DNA of 64,000 nt from Clostridium pascui (lineage in GTDB: Bacteria; Bacillota; Clostridia; Clostridiales; Clostridiaceae): the NCBI RefSeq assembly GCF_016908015.1, contig NZ_JAFBDB010000001.1, positions 434,001 through 498,000 on the forward strand. Direction: 5' to 3'. Positions within the stretch are counted from its first letter, which is position 1. Every line of letters starts with the position of its first letter. Both the position numbers and the translations under genes were made by a program. The notes under the pieces are model-generated. The model saw nothing but the letters and a program-made list of their open reading frames with translations. It was not told the origin of the DNA and did not search any database. Below, piece by piece: positions 44,678 to 54,426 of this stretch.

Positions 44678-45709
44678 CTATTTAATATTATTGTTATAAA
44701 AATTAATCATTTTATTCAAAAACTTTATAGCTTCTATAGGATACTTACCAATTGACACTTCACTTGCAAGTAAAAAGCCATTAACCCCTTTAGTAAGAAA
44801 ATTATATATATCATTTACTTCACTTATATTGGGATTGGATGAATTTTTCATTGAATTTAATATATAGGTTGCTATTATTACATCCTTCTTTTCTAGTGCT
44901 GCCTCCCTAATAATTCTGTCTTGAAGTAATGGTATTTTTAATATATCTACTTCACTTATTAAATCTCCTCTGCCTATTAACACTCCATCGGTTACTTTTA
45001 ATATATCTTTGCTATTTCTAATACCTTCTTCCTCTTCTAATTTAGCCCAAATTAATGTATTGAAGTTCGATTTGAGCTTGTGAACTTTTATAAAGTTTTT
45101 TAATTCTATAATTTGCTCTGTTACCGAGCAATATGATAGACATATTATATCTATCTTATTAGTTAATGCCCATTTTATATCTTCTTTATCTTTATAGTTT
45201 AATCTTAAATGTTTTCTTTTAACACCTGGAATGTTTATACCCTTTTCTCTTCTTAGTATTCCACCTTTTCTTACTATAGTATGCAATATGGAATTCTTAT
45301 TTTGTATAATATCAAATTCCATAGTTCCATCTTTCATCAAAAGTTTTTTGCCACTAAAGTTTTCGATGGAGATACCATTAAAGTTTAATGGTATTAATGG
45401 AATCATATCTCTATGTCTATCATTTTTTACAAACAAATTAGTTCGTTCATTGTAGAAATCTACCTTTTGATCTGGATACACTTTTATTTCAAATTTGAAC
45501 TTATCACTTATACGTATTTTACTTCCCTGTATATCACCCATAATAAGTATATGAGGATAATTTAATTTAACATATTTAATTAAATCCTCAGAATGCTTGT
45601 AATCTATATGAGAAAAATTGAATCTTAATACATTTGCTCCATGTTCTATAATATTTATTATACTATCAATATTATTTACCCTAGGTCCAATAGATGCAAT
45701 TATATACAT
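44678..45709 (-). CDS. Short, diverged pyruvate-kinase-like protein
   Basis: 343 residues. The pyruvate kinase barrel and B domain are recognisable: NVLRFNFSH (normally A-R-L/M-N-F-S-H-G), GDIQGSKIR (normally D-T-K-G-P-E-I-R), IWAKLEEEEG (active-site Lys loop), VTDGVLIGRGDLISEV and LLASEVSIGKYPIEA. The C-terminal allosteric domain is absent (canonical enzymes have about 470-590 residues) and the Thr/Lys/Glu of the second motif are replaced. It is probably a paralogue with reduced or altered activity, not the glycolytic enzyme. AAGGAGGT lies before the ATG. Confidence 0.75.
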   Translation of the reverse strand: MYIIASIGPRVNNIDSIINIIEHGANVLRFNFSHIDYKHSEDLIKYVKLNYPHILIMGDIQGSKIRISDKFKFEIKVYPDQKVDFYNERTNLFVKNDRHRDMIPLIPLNFNGISIENFSGKKLLMKDGTMEFDIIQNKNSILHTIVRKGGILRREKGINIPGVKRKHLRLNYKDKEDIKWALTNKIDIICLSYCSVTEQIIELKNFIKVHKLKSNFNTLIWAKLEEEEGIRNSKDILKVTDGVLIGRGDLISEVDILKIPLLQDRIIREAALEKKDVIIATYILNSMKNSSNPNISEVNDIYNFLTKGVNGFLLASEVSIGKYPIEAIKFLNKMINFYNNNIK

Positions 45710-45951
45710 TTTGTCATACCTCCTTGAATTGCTTATAGAAAATTTTAAAATTACTATAAGTCATTATGTTTCTCTTTATATTATTATAAACCAAATGATA
45801 TATTAAAAAAAGTTTACTTTTGTTCGTTAACATAATTCTTAAGATATATGCAATAAATTCATTATCACATTTACACAAATGGAATATAATAAATTAAGAC
45901 TAGTAGTCCTATCTACGACAATAAACATATTATAAAAAGGAGGGATAGGAT

Positions 45952-46152
45952 ATGAGTCACAAGCATAAACACAAAGATTGTTGTTATGAATATGAATATG
46001 TTAAGAAGTCAAGCTGCTGTTGTAATCAAAATCGTCAATGCAGCCAAGGTTGTGGATGCAATCAATGTTGCGGAAACAACTCATTTTTAGGGAACAACAA
46101 TAGTTATTTATTACCTTTAGTTTTAGTAGCTTTGTTTTGTAAAAAATGCTAA
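45952..46152 (+). CDS. Small Cys/His-rich, C-terminally hydrophobic protein (spore-type)
   Basis: 66 residues: HKHKHKDCCYEYEY, then clusters SSCCCNQNRQCSQGCGCNQCC, an Asn/Ser stretch and a hydrophobic YLLPLVLVALF segment ending KKC. The layout resembles small clostridial and bacillar sporulation coat-type peptides (a polar metal-binding head with a membrane tail), but no family is claimed. AAAGGAGGGAT lies seven bases before the ATG. A strong terminator follows, and the next gene is a spore protease homologue. Confidence 0.7.
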   Translation: MSHKHKHKDCCYEYEYVKKSSCCCNQNRQCSQGCGCNQCCGNNSFLGNNNSYLLPLVLVALFCKKC

Positions 46153-46162
46153 AGTTTATTAG

Positions 46163-46190
46163 GAGCAGTAGTTACATACTGCTCTTTTTT
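46163..46190 (+). terminator. Terminator after the Cys-rich gene
   Basis: GAGCAGTA / TACTGCTC stem with a six-base loop and six T. Confidence 0.85.
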
Positions 46191-46280
46191 ATTCCAATTT
46201 ATTCAATATATAGGTAATATATGTTATAATATATATTATTTAATGTTATATTGGGCAAAGTATAAAAGGGGGCCAAAATC

Positions 46281-46862
46281 ATGGGAGAAAAGTATTACTG
46301 TGATGCTTTAAGTGATGATTCAATTATTAATGTTTCTAACTTTATATACCCTAAAATTAAAGATAAAAAAAAGATATTAATACTTTGTATAGGTACTGAC
46401 AATTGTTTAGGAGATTCTTTTGGTCCCCTAACCGGTACACTTCTAAAGGAAAACAATTGCTCTTATGATGTACTAGGAGATCTTGAAAACATTATAGACT
46501 TAGGTTTTATTAAATCTAATAATGATATAATTAAAAATAAGTACAAAGATCATTTCATAATTGCATTAGACGCCTGTCTAGGAGATAAAAAAAGTATTGG
46601 CAAATTTATAATAGAAGATAATCCGTTAATTCCTGCTTCTGCCTTATGTGATAGTACATTTTGTATGGGAAACGTATCTATTAAAGCTGTTGTAAATAAA
46701 TATCACAATATAAAATATGCTAATTTATACATGCTTCAGCAAACAAGATTATTTTATGTATATTCTATGGCTAACAATTTAGCAAAATCTTTATTAAGGA
46801 CATATAATCTAACCAATACATTTACAAAATTACATTGCGATAATAATCAAATGATGCTATAA
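46281..46862 (+). CDS. Spore protease-like YyaC family protein
   Basis: 193 residues of the YyaC family, relatives of the germination protease GPR: LILCIGTDNCLGDSFGPLTG (substrate or catalytic region, about residues 34-53), ALDACLGDKKSIGKFIIED and GNVSIKAVV. In B. subtilis it is a sporulation gene; the acid protease Asp pair of GPR appears as D-N-C-L-G-D. It is evidence for sporulation in this host. AAGGGGG lies before the ATG. It is convergent with the ECF-like gene. Confidence 0.85.
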   Translation: MGEKYYCDALSDDSIINVSNFIYPKIKDKKKILILCIGTDNCLGDSFGPLTGTLLKENNCSYDVLGDLENIIDLGFIKSNNDIIKNKYKDHFIIALDACLGDKKSIGKFIIEDNPLIPASALCDSTFCMGNVSIKAVVNKYHNIKYANLYMLQQTRLFYVYSMANNLAKSLLRTYNLTNTFTKLHCDNNQMML

Positions 46863-46867
46863 AAAAT

Positions 46868-46895
46868 AAAGAGGACAGAAATTTCTATCCTCTTT
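46868..46895. terminator. Bidirectional terminator
   Basis: AAAGAGGA / TCCTCTTT stem between convergent genes; it overlaps the last codon of the ECF-like gene. Confidence 0.7.
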
Positions 46896-47421
46896 ATAAT
46901 ATTCTTCTCTTCTTTAATAAATTTGTTAGCATAAGTGCTATAATCCCTCCTAAAAGTGCAGTAATAAGCTGAGGAGTTCCCATGCTAATTATTAACTTGT
47001 CTGCAACCTTTTTCGGAATACCTAAGCTAAATATAGTTATAAGTTTAGATGATGCTAAAGATAGGAAACCAAATTTTAATAACGAACTTATTATTACTCC
47101 CCAAATACCAGCTTTATCCCCCGTTTTATTTATCATAGAAAATGCTACTACAAATATAATGTTACCTATCATTATAAAAGGTACAAATGGACCAAAGGGT
47201 GCAGGTAATTGTCCAATAGACCACGCTAAAAGAGGTGTTAGTCCTCCTACTAGTATTCCCCATTGCATTCCTGAGCTTATGGTTGCAATTATAAGTACAG
47301 CATTTACTATAGAGCCAACGAATAATTGACTTATTTGAGGAAAGCTTCTTCCTATAGCTTGTGCTGCAATAGCTAAAGCTAATAATAAAGATGATCTTAC
47401 TAATTTTTGTACTGTATTCAT
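46894..47421 (-). CDS. ECF-transporter S-component-like membrane protein
   Basis: 175 residues with five to six membrane helices; LALAIAAQAIGRSFPQISQLFVGSIVNAVLII at the N-terminus, GGLTPLLAWSIGQLPAPFGPFVPFIMIGN and a basic C-terminus are typical of substrate-binding S components of energy-coupling-factor vitamin importers. The ligand is not told by sequence. It follows the ACT gene after 20 bases and so shares its leader. Confidence 0.75.
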   Translation of the reverse strand: MNTVQKLVRSSLLLALAIAAQAIGRSFPQISQLFVGSIVNAVLIIATISSGMQWGILVGGLTPLLAWSIGQLPAPFGPFVPFIMIGNIIFVVAFSMINKTGDKAGIWGVIISSLLKFGFLSLASSKLITIFSLGIPKKVADKLIISMGTPQLITALLGGIIALMLTNLLKKRRIL

Positions 47422-47440
47422 TTATATTCCCCTTATATAA

Positions 47441-47686
47441 TTATTTTTTTGTCATAGCTGATTTTACATTTACCCCTCGTATTTTACCAATCTTACCTGT
47501 CATGGCACTTATTTCATCTGATGTACCATCTACTATAAGAGAAATTACACTAATCCCTCTTTCCCTATAGGGGATGCCTAGTCTTCCAACTATTATATTG
47601 GCAAATTCATGTAATGTACTATTAACATTCTCTGCACTTTCAAGTTCCTCCACAACTATGCCTACTACTCCTATTCTCTTATCCAT
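47441..47686 (-). CDS. ACT-domain protein, TM1266 family
   Basis: 81 residues forming one ACT-like ferredoxin fold: GVVGIVVEELESAENVNSTLHEF, VGRLGIPYRERGISVISLIVDGTSDEISAMTGKIGKIRGV. It is of the TM1266 type, annotated elsewhere as putative iron-only-hydrogenase system regulator; no binding function has been shown to me. AAAGGAGGAT lies before the ATG. It heads a two-gene unit with the ECF-like S component, behind a leader with a terminator. Confidence 0.8.
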   Translation of the reverse strand: MDKRIGVVGIVVEELESAENVNSTLHEFANIIVGRLGIPYRERGISVISLIVDGTSDEISAMTGKIGKIRGVNVKSAMTKK

Positions 47687-48041
47687 AATTATCCTCCTTT
47701 GTATAAATAAAAACCTTCTAGCAAAGCTCTAGAAGGTTTAAACGCATTATTATTCATGTATTTCCCCCCTTTTGCTTAGTAGCTTCCTTGCAATTAGGCC
47801 TATTAAAATATATTATCTCTTTTGCTCGTTAAAATTACCAACAAAAGGGATATATCTTATTATACTTTTTTAGTACTTTTAAGTCAATTTATAAAGAATT
47901 TATTTTTAATATTATATTAAAAACAAGTTTATCTTATGATATAAAAGTTTTAATATATCTTAATTGAAAATTGTGGTTTAATAAAAATGCTATTTAGTGA
48001 AATACTAATTATAAATTATATAATGAAAGTAGTTGATTAGA
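47687..48041. other. Divergent leader region, ACT operon and deacetylase
   Basis: The minus-strand half is the long leader of the ACT gene (structured 47707-47849, listed separately). The rest, 47850-48041, is AT-rich promoter DNA for both directions, with TATAATAAG-like boxes. A 22-codon frame (MNNNAFKPSRALLEG...) starting at 47757 on the minus strand has a strong GGGGGG-type ribosome binding site inside the leader. Confidence 0.55.
47707..47849 (-). promoter_or_regulatory. Attenuator-type leader, candidate riboswitch of unknown class
   Basis: On the minus strand, CCCTTTTG (47849-47842) can pair with CAAAAGGG (47774-47767) to close an 83-base domain. Its CTTTTG can instead pair with a local CAAAAG (near 47825-47820). 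Beyond lie a short reading frame with a ribosome binding site and a perfect terminator (AAACCTTCTAG / CTAGAAGGTTT, then TTTTTATTT) ending about 20-30 bases before the ACT gene. No known riboswitch consensus was recognised. Confidence 0.5.
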
Positions 48042-48809
48042 ATGATTAAATTTAAAAAAACTAGATTATATACACTATGTTTCATTATAGTTTTTCTAGC
48101 TATAATTAGTACTAAGCTTCAAGATTTAAATATATTATATGCAAGAGATAAATCAAATCCTCTAACCACATATGATGCTGGCGATCCAAATTATACCAAA
48201 ACTGTATATCTTACTTTTGATGATGGCCCTACTTATATAATTACCGATAAGCTATTAGATGTTTTAAAAGAAAATAATGTAAGAGCTACATTCTTTGTAG
48301 TAGGCAAAGAAATCGAAGGACGAGAAGATATACTAAAAAGAATACACAACGAAGGCCATAGTATAGGACTTCATACTTACTCTCATAATTTTAAAAATAT
48401 ATATTCTAGTAAAGAAATATTTATAGAAGAAATGGAAAAAGTACGTAGTAAAGTTAAGGAAATTACTAATGTTTCATCTTCCGTAATAAGATTTCCAGGA
48501 GGAAGTTCCAATCATCTTACTCAAGATTTTTTGGTAAATTTACATGAGCATAATTTTAAAGTTTATGATTGGAATGTAGACCTTTCAGATGGGGTAAATC
48601 CAAACTTAACCACCAATAAACTTGTTCAAAATGCAAAAAAATACAAACAAAGCTATAGCAGACTTATAGTATTACTTCATTGTAATTCTAATAATAAAAA
48701 CACTGTAAAAGCTCTTCCACAAATAATAAGATATTATAAAGGCTTAGGATATGAATTCAAAGTCATAGATAACAATACAGAAGAATATTATTATAAGATA
48801 AAAAAATAG
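48042..48809 (+). CDS. Polysaccharide deacetylase (NodB-type)
   Basis: 255 residues. A membrane anchor or signal (LYTLCFIIVFLAIIST, about residues 7-22) precedes a NodB domain: VYLTFDDGPT (metal Asp), HTYSHNFKNI (H-x3-H metal site), RFPGGSSN and LLHC near the C-terminus. It is likely an extracytoplasmic peptidoglycan or polysaccharide N-deacetylase. ATG 48042 or TTG 48033 are both possible; neither has a strong ribosome binding site, and ATG is chosen. A terminator follows. Confidence 0.9.
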   Translation: MIKFKKTRLYTLCFIIVFLAIISTKLQDLNILYARDKSNPLTTYDAGDPNYTKTVYLTFDDGPTYIITDKLLDVLKENNVRATFFVVGKEIEGREDILKRIHNEGHSIGLHTYSHNFKNIYSSKEIFIEEMEKVRSKVKEITNVSSSVIRFPGGSSNHLTQDFLVNLHEHNFKVYDWNVDLSDGVNPNLTTNKLVQNAKKYKQSYSRLIVLLHCNSNNKNTVKALPQIIRYYKGLGYEFKVIDNNTEEYYYKIKK

Positions 48810-48840
48810 AGTATGGTATCTACCATTCTCTATTTTTTTA
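48805..48840 (+). terminator. Terminator after the deacetylase gene
   Basis: AAATAGAG-T-ATGGTA / TACCAT-T-CTCTATTT stem with a run of T; it lies between convergent genes. Confidence 0.85.
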
Positions 48841-48846
48841 TCTTTA

Positions 48847-50835
48847 TTATTTACTGATTAACTTTTCAACCTTTTCAACTACGTTTTCCACAGTAAATCC
48901 AAATTCTCTAAATAGTATTTCTGCTGGAGCAGAAGCACCAAATGTATCAATTGAAATTATTTCCCCATCTAATCCAACATATTTATGCCAACCAAATGAA
49001 GACGCCGCTTCAACTGCTACTCTTTTTCTTATATTCATTGGAAGAATTTTTTCCTTATATTCTTCTCCTTGTGCTTCAAATACTTCTAAAGAAGGCATGC
49101 TTACTACTCTAGCATCAATTCCTTTTTCTTTTAATACTTTTGATGCTTCATATATTAATTCTACTTCAGAACCAGTAGCCATAAGTATTACATCAGGAGT
49201 AGGTTTTTCAGAATCCTTAAGTATATAAGCACCCTTTAAAGCATCCTTACCTGTTTCATCATATAAAGGAAGGTTTTGTCTTGTTAATACTAATGCTGTT
49301 GGACCTTCTTCATGAGTTATTGCATAATACCATGCAGCAGCTGTTTCCTTAGAATCAGCTGGTCTGTATACTGTCATATTAGGTATACTTCTAAGTGCAG
49401 CTAATTGTTCTATAGGTTCATGAGTAGGACCATCTTCCCCTACGCCTATACTATCATGAGTAAGAACATAAGTTACAGGAAGTCCCATAAGGGCTGATAA
49501 TCTCATTGATGCCTTCATATAATCAGAGAACACAAAGAATGTTGATACAAATGTTTTAAGTCCTCCATGAAGTGCAATACCATTACCTATAGCAGCCATA
49601 GCATGCTCCCTAACTCCATAATGTAAATTTGCTCCGCCTCTATCTTCTTTTGAAAAATCACCTTTATCTTTCATATAAGTTTTATTAGATGGAGCAAGGT
49701 CTGCAGAACCTCCAATTAAATTAGGAATAACTTTAGTTAATCTATTTATTAATTCTCCTGAAGATGCACGTGTTGCCATCTTTTTATCAAAACTCCAAAA
49801 TGACTCATCATTTAATAAATCTACGTTTAATTTGTTACCAAACCATAAAGCCCATTCTTTAGCAAGTTCAGGATAGTTTTCATCATATTTTTTCTTTAAT
49901 TCATTCCAATTTTCTTCTTCTTTTGAAAAATGATTTTGAAGATTTCCCATATGGTCTCTAACTTCATCTGGAACATAAAATTCATCTTTATAAGCCCATT
50001 TTAAGAATTCTTTTGAAGCCCCTATATTCTCTAATCCCAATGGCTCACCATGAGCAGAAGACTTACCTTGCTTTGCTGGACATCCGTATCCAATATGCGT
50101 TTTTACTATGATAAGTGAAGGTTTGTTTTCCTCATTCTTAGCTTCCTTAATTGCCTTATTTATAGCTTCTATATCGTTTCCATCTTCTACATTAATAACT
50201 TGCCAATTGTAAGCTTCGAATCTCTTACCAACATTTTCTCTGAAAGCTATATCAGTATGTCCTTCTATAGATATATTATTTGAATCATATAATGCGATAA
50301 GCTTTCCAAGGCCTAAAGTTCCTGCAAGAGATGCTGCTTCTGAAGTAATACCTTCCATTAGGCATCCATCTCCTACAAGGGTATATGTATAATGGTTTAT
50401 CATTTTAAAATCTGGTTTATTAAATTTTTCGGCTAAATAACTTTCACTTATAGCCATACCTACTGCATTGCAAAATCCCTGTCCAAGTGGTCCTGTAGTA
50501 GTTTCTACTCCAACAGTATGCTTATATTCAGGATGACCTGGTGTTTTACTTCCCCATTGTCTAAAGTTTTTAAGATCTTCAATTGTTAATCCATATCCAA
50601 ACAAATGAAGTAATGAGTATATTAGCATTGAACCATGTCCTGCTGATAATATAAATCTATCTCTATCTATCCATTTAGGATTTTTAGGATTATGTTTCAT
50701 ATTTTTTGACCATAATGTATATGCCATAGGTGCTGCACCTAACGGTAATCCTGGGTGACCAGAATTGGCTTTTTCTATCGCTTCTGCAGATAAAAATCTT
50801 ATGGTATTTACAGCTAAATTGTCTACATTATTCAT
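48847..50835 (-). CDS. tkt: Transketolase
   Basis: 662 residues, the full-length bacterial form: [40 protein letters not shown] (thiamine diphosphate motif), [22 protein letters not shown] and [19 protein letters not shown] in the pyrimidine-binding domain, plus a C-terminal ACT-like regulatory domain. It moves two-carbon units in the pentose phosphate pathway. AGAAAGGTGAT lies before the ATG. It is monocistronic. Confidence 0.97.
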   Translation of the reverse strand: MNNVDNLAVNTIRFLSAEAIEKANSGHPGLPLGAAPMAYTLWSKNMKHNPKNPKWIDRDRFILSAGHGSMLIYSLLHLFGYGLTIEDLKNFRQWGSKTPGHPEYKHTVGVETTTGPLGQGFCNAVGMAISESYLAEKFNKPDFKMINHYTYTLVGDGCLMEGITSEAASLAGTLGLGKLIALYDSNNISIEGHTDIAFRENVGKRFEAYNWQVINVEDGNDIEAINKAIKEAKNEENKPSLIIVKTHIGYGCPAKQGKSSAHGEPLGLENIGASKEFLKWAYKDEFYVPDEVRDHMGNLQNHFSKEEENWNELKKKYDENYPELAKEWALWFGNKLNVDLLNDESFWSFDKKMATRASSGELINRLTKVIPNLIGGSADLAPSNKTYMKDKGDFSKEDRGGANLHYGVREHAMAAIGNGIALHGGLKTFVSTFFVFSDYMKASMRLSALMGLPVTYVLTHDSIGVGEDGPTHEPIEQLAALRSIPNMTVYRPADSKETAAAWYYAITHEEGPTALVLTRQNLPLYDETGKDALKGAYILKDSEKPTPDVILMATGSEVELIYEASKVLKEKGIDARVVSMPSLEVFEAQGEEYKEKILPMNIRKRVAVEAASSFGWHKYVGLDGEIISIDTFGASAPAEILFREFGFTVENVVEKVEKLISK

Positions 50836-50918
50836 GTGATCATCACCTTTCTAACTTATTCTATTATATTATAAACTAAAACTATAGTTTTTCAAATTAA
50901 ATATAGAATTTTTTTGTA

Positions 50919-51794
50919 TTATATAGAATCTTTTCTAAACCCCTTGCCTTCCACTTCAGCTACATCCAATATAGATATAAATGAATTTTCATCTATTTCT
51001 TTTACCATTTGTTTTAAAAGCGGTACTTCAGAAAGTTGCACTACACAATATAATACTTTCTTTTCAAGATTAGTATATGCGCCTTCGCCATACAAAAAGG
51101 TAACGCCTCTAATTAAATTTTGCATTATAGCTTCGCTAACTTCTTTTTCTTTTTCAGTTATTATAAAAATCAGCTTATTTTTTCTGTCGAAACCTTTAAT
51201 AACCATGTCTATCATATAAGATGTTATATATATAGACACAAGTGTATATAATGCACTTGTGATTCCAAATATAAATGCACCTATTATAACTATTACTGCA
51301 TTTACAATAAAAGTAGTAGTTCCTATATTAAAGTTTTCATTTTTTCTTTTTAGCACTGAAGATATTATATCAAGACCTCCAGTGGAACCATAATAAGTAA
51401 AAGCGATGCCTACTCCTACCCCATTTAATATTCCCCCGTACAGGGATAACAATAAAGTATCATCTATAGAAATTATATTTTGTAGTGAATTTGTTACTAT
51501 AAGCATTACAGAAAAGGAAATAGTTGCCATGATAGTATATAGCGTAAATCTTAAATCCATTTTTTTGTAGCTTAAATAAAGAAGAGGTATATTTATTGCA
51601 AGAGTAGAATATCCTGCTGGTATATTAAATACATATTGTAATATAAGAGCTATACCTGAAACTCCTCCACTTAAAAGATTAGCATTTACTATAAATAAAT
51701 TAATTCCTAATGCTGATATTAACGTACCTATAATTATAAATGTTAAGTTTTTTAAGTGCCATGCTATAGGCTTATCTATTATTTTTAAATTCAT
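50919..51794 (-). CDS. YitT-family membrane protein (DUF161/DUF2179)
   Basis: 291 residues: five membrane helices (IIIGTLISALGINLFIVNANLLSGGVSGIALILQYVFN is the conserved start) and a cytoplasmic DUF2179 C-terminus (residues about 205-291) ending in VEVEGKGF-type sequence. YitT proteins are widespread in Firmicutes and of unknown transport role. GGAAGGATG lies before the ATG. Confidence 0.9.
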   Translation of the reverse strand: MNLKIIDKPIAWHLKNLTFIIIGTLISALGINLFIVNANLLSGGVSGIALILQYVFNIPAGYSTLAINIPLLYLSYKKMDLRFTLYTIMATISFSVMLIVTNSLQNIISIDDTLLLSLYGGILNGVGVGIAFTYYGSTGGLDIISSVLKRKNENFNIGTTTFIVNAVIVIIGAFIFGITSALYTLVSIYITSYMIDMVIKGFDRKNKLIFIITEKEKEVSEAIMQNLIRGVTFLYGEGAYTNLEKKVLYCVVQLSEVPLLKQMVKEIDENSFISILDVAEVEGKGFRKDSI

Positions 51795-51871
51795 ATAGTA
51801 TACATCCTTCCCTACAAATACGATATCATATATTATAATTTCCTTCTAAATTTATTTTATTATATAGTTTG

Positions 51872-53266
51872 TCAAATATACTGATTTGCAGCCGCTGCCC
51901 AATCCTTAGTTATTTCTTTCATTGCTTCTATTGCAATGTTCACATCATTTTTCATAGTAGGTTTACTAGATAATTTTTTCACTTCACCATGAGGATTTTT
52001 AAGAGATAAATTTTCTTCCTTTCCTGTAAGAACCCATAGTGTTTTATAGTTTATAGGCTTTACAGTAAGCTCATCTTCTCCTACTCCATCTGTAAAATAT
52101 ATTACAAGATAATTTATTAGCTTGTTATTATATATATATTCGAAAACGGGAGAAAAAGCAGTTCCACCTTTTGTTTCCAGCTTCGCTTTTACATCTTTTT
52201 TATTCTTAACTTTATAAACTCTTCTGATTATATTATCACATTCTATTATTGTAATTTCTGATTTATAATTTTTAACTATGTTTAAAACTTCAATCATTAT
52301 TTTGTCTATTTCCTTATCTGTTATGCTTCCGCTTATATCTATTGCTATTATTATTTGTACTAAATGATTGGAAAGTCTCCCTCTTAGATCAAGTCTATTT
52401 GGCTGCCTTCTATCCTTTCTAGTTATTGTTTTCTTATACCCTGAAGGCATTGTACCTAAGGCCCTTTTTAGATAATCATTCCAAGATACTTCTGCTCTTT
52501 TATTTAATAAATTTATAGCTTTTTCTATTGATATAGGCAATTTACCCCTTTTTGCATTTTTAACTGTTTTTTTAGTAAGTTCACTTATATTCTCAATATT
52601 AAAATCATAATTTTCTTGTGTCCATATATCATGGGCTTTTTCTATATCTAATACATATTCAGTTTCAGGCTCACTTTTATCAAATACTTCTTTTGATATT
52701 TCTGTGCCTGAATCTTTAATCAATTTCTCGATAGCATTTTGAATTTTTTCAGCATAGTATTCTGCTGACTCTTCATATTCTAAATCAACATTATAGGACA
52801 AACTTACTTCCTTTACACTGCGACTCCATGATGGTAAATTTTCAATATATTGATTTATAGAAATATCTAGAGCCAAATTTACTACAGATTCGCTATATTT
52901 CTTTCTAAGTTCTTTATGTCTTTTAAAATGCCCAAACATTATATGATATATTTCATGTTTTATAAGAGCTCTCATTTCCTTTAAAGAGCACTGTAAAAAT
53001 ATTGTTGGATTAAAATGCAATATAAAATGAGACAAGGATACTGTGGTCCCTAATGCACCAGAAGTATTAAAGTTTATATTTTTTTTCATTTGGATAGTAA
53101 ATAAACCAAAAAAGTTATCTTGTCCCTCCATCAGTGAAAAAGTACAAAATTCTATTAGTTTATTAAACTTCACTGAAAAGCTTTCATTTTTGCTGATCTC
53201 TTCTCCTAAAGCATAAACTTCTTTTAAAAGTTCCCTTCTTAATTCCTCAAAACTACTATTATTCAT
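51872..53266 (-). CDS. VWA-like / metallopeptidase-fold protein (DUF2201 type)
   Basis: 464 residues. The N-terminal half has MRALIKHEIYHIMFGHFKRHK (HExxH zinc-peptidase motif, residues about 107-121, with extra His). The C-terminal half is VWA-like with a MIDAS D-x-S-x-S (IIAIDISGSITDKEID) and TDGVGEDE. It is cotranscribed with a MoxR-type ATPase 11 bases upstream, the usual pairing of AAA chaperones with VWA partners, as in RavA-ViaA. ATG 53266 follows GGGAGAT. Confidence 0.85.
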   Translation of the reverse strand: MNNSSFEELRRELLKEVYALGEEISKNESFSVKFNKLIEFCTFSLMEGQDNFFGLFTIQMKKNINFNTSGALGTTVSLSHFILHFNPTIFLQCSLKEMRALIKHEIYHIMFGHFKRHKELRKKYSESVVNLALDISINQYIENLPSWSRSVKEVSLSYNVDLEYEESAEYYAEKIQNAIEKLIKDSGTEISKEVFDKSEPETEYVLDIEKAHDIWTQENYDFNIENISELTKKTVKNAKRGKLPISIEKAINLLNKRAEVSWNDYLKRALGTMPSGYKKTITRKDRRQPNRLDLRGRLSNHLVQIIIAIDISGSITDKEIDKIMIEVLNIVKNYKSEITIIECDNIIRRVYKVKNKKDVKAKLETKGGTAFSPVFEYIYNNKLINYLVIYFTDGVGEDELTVKPINYKTLWVLTGKEENLSLKNPHGEVKKLSSKPTMKNDVNIAIEAMKEITKDWAAAANQYI

Positions 53267-53277
53267 CAATATCTCCC

Positions 53278-54414
53278 TTAATCATCCAAATCTTCATATA
53301 GACTAAAATATCCTTCAATAAATATATCATTATCTAAAAATTCCTTGTATAATGAATCGCTATAATTAAATTTAATCTCCTGCATTATACCTACTTTTAA
53401 ATCCTTAGGATATATCTGGATAAACTCAGAAAATAATTTTATATCATTTTCGCCATGTTCTGAGCGCTTTAAATATAAAAGGGCATTCTTAGCTGCAATA
53501 TAAAGTCTTGAATGACTTTCAGTTTTTACCTTTACATATAATTCTTCACTCAAATATCCCTTTTCAAATATGTCCTGCGGTTTAATAATTGGATTTTTAT
53601 TTTCTTCTAGAAAATTTAAAAAGTCCTGTGCTATACTTCCGCCTACATTCCCCTTTACAAGATTATAAAAAATCTTACTAGGATATTTATTTTTATTATT
53701 TAAATACACTCCATAGGCTTTTGAAACCCTTTCCCAACTTCGAGGCGTTGCTTTAATACTTTCATCTATATAAGGTGTATGTAGATATTCTGGAAAGGTT
53801 CCAATAAATTCAACTATATCTTTATGTATATTTCCTTCTTCACTCATTGCCCAAGTAAGCCAAGTTTTTGTATCTGAATCAATATCAATCCAGACAAATC
53901 TATTTTCCTGAGCTGGATCCATATCTACTACCTGATATTCACTTTGATTATATTTATCATATTTATTGGAAGGATTCATAGCAGCAATAACATATACATT
54001 TTTAGGTAACATGTACCCATTTATTTCTCTGTTCAATATTAAATTCATAAGCTCTTGTTGTACTGTATGTTCACATCTGTTTAGTTCATCTATAAATAAT
54101 AATACCTTGCCATTATTATTTTCTCTCAAATATTCCTCAACTTGCAAAAGCTTTATATGTATAGCATATATTGTTCTCTTACTTTTAATTGCATTCCCAT
54201 CTTTATTTATTATATAATCTTCTACTGTAGGAAGTCCCCCTATTTCGCCTTCTTTTAGAAGATTGGCATCTATATTTACTACATAGTAATTTTCATGAGT
54301 ACCTAACTTTTTTATCAGTGAAGTCTTTCCTATACCACTTTCTCCTATTAAAAGTGGTACTGAATCGCTTTCTAATGTAAGTTTTACTGTTAAAAGTGCA
54401 TCATTAAAATTCAT
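53278..54414 (-). CDS. MoxR-type AAA ATPase
   Basis: 378 residues. Walker A is LIGESGIGKTSLIKK (residues about 22-36), Walker B VLLFIDELNRCEHTVQQELMNLIL, then sensor 1 VIAAMNPSNKY and an arginine-rich NRFVW element. This MoxR class remodels VWA partners. AAGGAGAGAT lies before the ATG. It stands 12 bases after the DUF4116-type gene and 11 before the VWA gene, so one operon. Confidence 0.9.
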   Translation of the reverse strand: MNFNDALLTVKLTLESDSVPLLIGESGIGKTSLIKKLGTHENYYVVNIDANLLKEGEIGGLPTVEDYIINKDGNAIKSKRTIYAIHIKLLQVEEYLRENNNGKVLLFIDELNRCEHTVQQELMNLILNREINGYMLPKNVYVIAAMNPSNKYDKYNQSEYQVVDMDPAQENRFVWIDIDSDTKTWLTWAMSEEGNIHKDIVEFIGTFPEYLHTPYIDESIKATPRSWERVSKAYGVYLNNKNKYPSKIFYNLVKGNVGGSIAQDFLNFLEENKNPIIKPQDIFEKGYLSEELYVKVKTESHSRLYIAAKNALLYLKRSEHGENDIKLFSEFIQIYPKDLKVGIMQEIKFNYSDSLYKEFLDNDIFIEGYFSLYEDLDD

Positions 54415-54426
54415 TTTTATCTCTCC

